DNA of 14,052 nucleotides, from the NCBI GenBank assembly GCA_964632015.1, contig CAZWAT010000059.1, positions 1 to 14,052 on the forward strand. The letters are read 5' to 3'. Positions 13,565 through 14,052 of the stretch are shown piece after piece. The stretch is from JAAYCO01 sp964632015. GTDB lineage: Bacteria > Planctomycetota > Phycisphaerae > SM23-33. The notes beneath the pieces were generated by a model. It saw only the letters and a list, made by a program, of their open reading frames with translations. It made no database searches and was not told where the DNA came from. A program made the position numbers and the translations under genes. How positions within the stretch are numbered: position 1 is the stretch's first letter; each line of letters opens with the position of its first letter.

Positions 13565-14052
13565 TCAACGCTTGGCTTGGCCTTTGATACGCTCGATCAG
13601 CGTCTTTAACTGCTTGGGAACCTTGGTTTTAAGCTCGGCATCCGTCTGGGGCGACAACCACTCCTTGGGCATTTCATCCAGAAGAATGCCTCCCATGTCT
13701 CTGCTGGTTGACACGCTGAGGGGAGCCGCCGAGAGCACGTCCACCTCTCCTGCCCACTTGTCGCGGTGCTTGATGAGCAGCCAGGCGTGATCGCCCCTGG
13801 GGCTGGAGTATTTCCCCCCGGCCGTGCGCACCAAGGCCCATTGACCTTTAAGCTTTACGCCACGCAGCTCGAATTTAATCTGGCCTCTTTCTATTGCCTC
13901 GTCAAGATCGTCGTGCATGGGTACCCATTCGCCCCTGTCCCAGAGCATCACCACCCCCATGCCGTAACCCTCAGGAATGACCCCCTCGAACTCGCCGTAA
14001 TCGCTGGGATGATCCTCTGTCATCACCGCCAGCCTCTTGTTCCTGAGATTCA
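13565..14052 (-). CDS. LigD-type 3'-phosphoesterase (PE) domain protein, partial
   Basis: The frame is open through the right window edge, so the N-terminus is missing; the ATG/GTG at about 14023-14026 is internal because family sequence (KRLAV) lies upstream. The 161 visible residues match the PE domain of bacterial NHEJ ligase LigD. They show EDHPSDYGEFEGVIPEGYG, which contains the His and Tyr known as H84 and Y88 in Pseudomonas LigD, then VVMLWDRGEW, KFELRGVKLKGQWALVR and WLLIKHRD. PE trims 3'-ribonucleotides and 3'-phosphates at DNA ends in a Mn-dependent reaction. The other catalytic residues (H42, D50 and R52 in Pseudomonas) would be beyond the edge. After the domain only a basic tail (ending LIERIKGQAKR) follows before the stop, so no ligase or polymerase domain lies C-terminal. 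It is a stand-alone PE protein unless a domain precedes it. Confidence 0.88.
   Translation of the reverse strand, partial: NLRNKRLAVMTEDHPSDYGEFEGVIPEGYGMGVVMLWDRGEWVPMHDDLDEAIERGQIKFELRGVKLKGQWALVRTAGGKYSSPRGDHAWLLIKHRDKWAGEVDVLSAAPLSVSTSRDMGGILLDEMPKEWLSPQTDAELKTKVPKQLKTLIERIKGQAKR

Noticed and set aside
1..14052. CRISPR array, insertion sequence, prophage or integration site
   Set aside because: No regularly spaced direct repeats, transposase or integrase motifs, or duplicated tRNA ends were seen.

Overview
The window looks like chromosomal DNA of a Gram-negative bacterium, most likely a planctomycete (Phycisphaerae-like). This is inference. It rests on the combination of a prepilin-like protein ending in a degenerate H-X9-DG motif, a PEP-CTERM beta-helix protein, a bacterial GH3-family enzyme, a large AsmA-like protein, and several genes with weak or unusual ribosome binding sites. 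No transposase, phage gene, integrase or CRISPR array is visible. No gene-free stretch exceeds about 250 bases.

Layout. Bases 3-5096 (+): the 3' part of a YchF-like P-loop NTPase, cut by the window edge, then a 1395-residue AsmA-like protein 12 bases downstream, probably one operon. Bases 5107-8117 (-): an ArsR-type repressor, the DNA polymerase III delta subunit (holA) and a GH3-family adenylate-forming enzyme, all co-directional, with an inverted-repeat operator candidate over the arsR promoter. Bases 8172-8635 (-): elongator-type tRNA-Met(CAT) with its promoter, then a 41-residue single-pass membrane protein with a good promoter, a strong Shine-Dalgarno and a run of three hairpins ending in an intrinsic terminator. 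Bases 8737-9327 (-): a secreted, lysine/alanine-rich LTXXQ-type (Spy/CpxP-like) protein. Bases 9575-11005 (+): a membrane M48 zinc metalloprotease. Bases 11030-13130 (-): a prepilin-like protein and a secreted beta-helix protein with a PEP-CTERM tail, apparently separately transcribed. Bases 13382-13519 (+): a 45-residue single-pass membrane protein. Bases 13565-14052 (-): the 3' part of a LigD-type 3'-phosphoesterase protein, cut by the right edge.

How they fit together. Several products belong to the cell envelope or exterior: AsmA-like, LTXXQ, M48, prepilin-like, PEP-CTERM, and two tiny membrane proteins. They are mixed with housekeeping genes (holA, tRNA). I see no single multi-gene system that ties the window together. 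The part least explained by known families is 8118-8500: a tiny membrane-protein gene with its own promoter, an inverted repeat over the -35 box and a highly structured 3' region, next to an ArsR gene that carries an operator-like inverted repeat. It is the best candidate for something undescribed, but the evidence is sequence pattern only.
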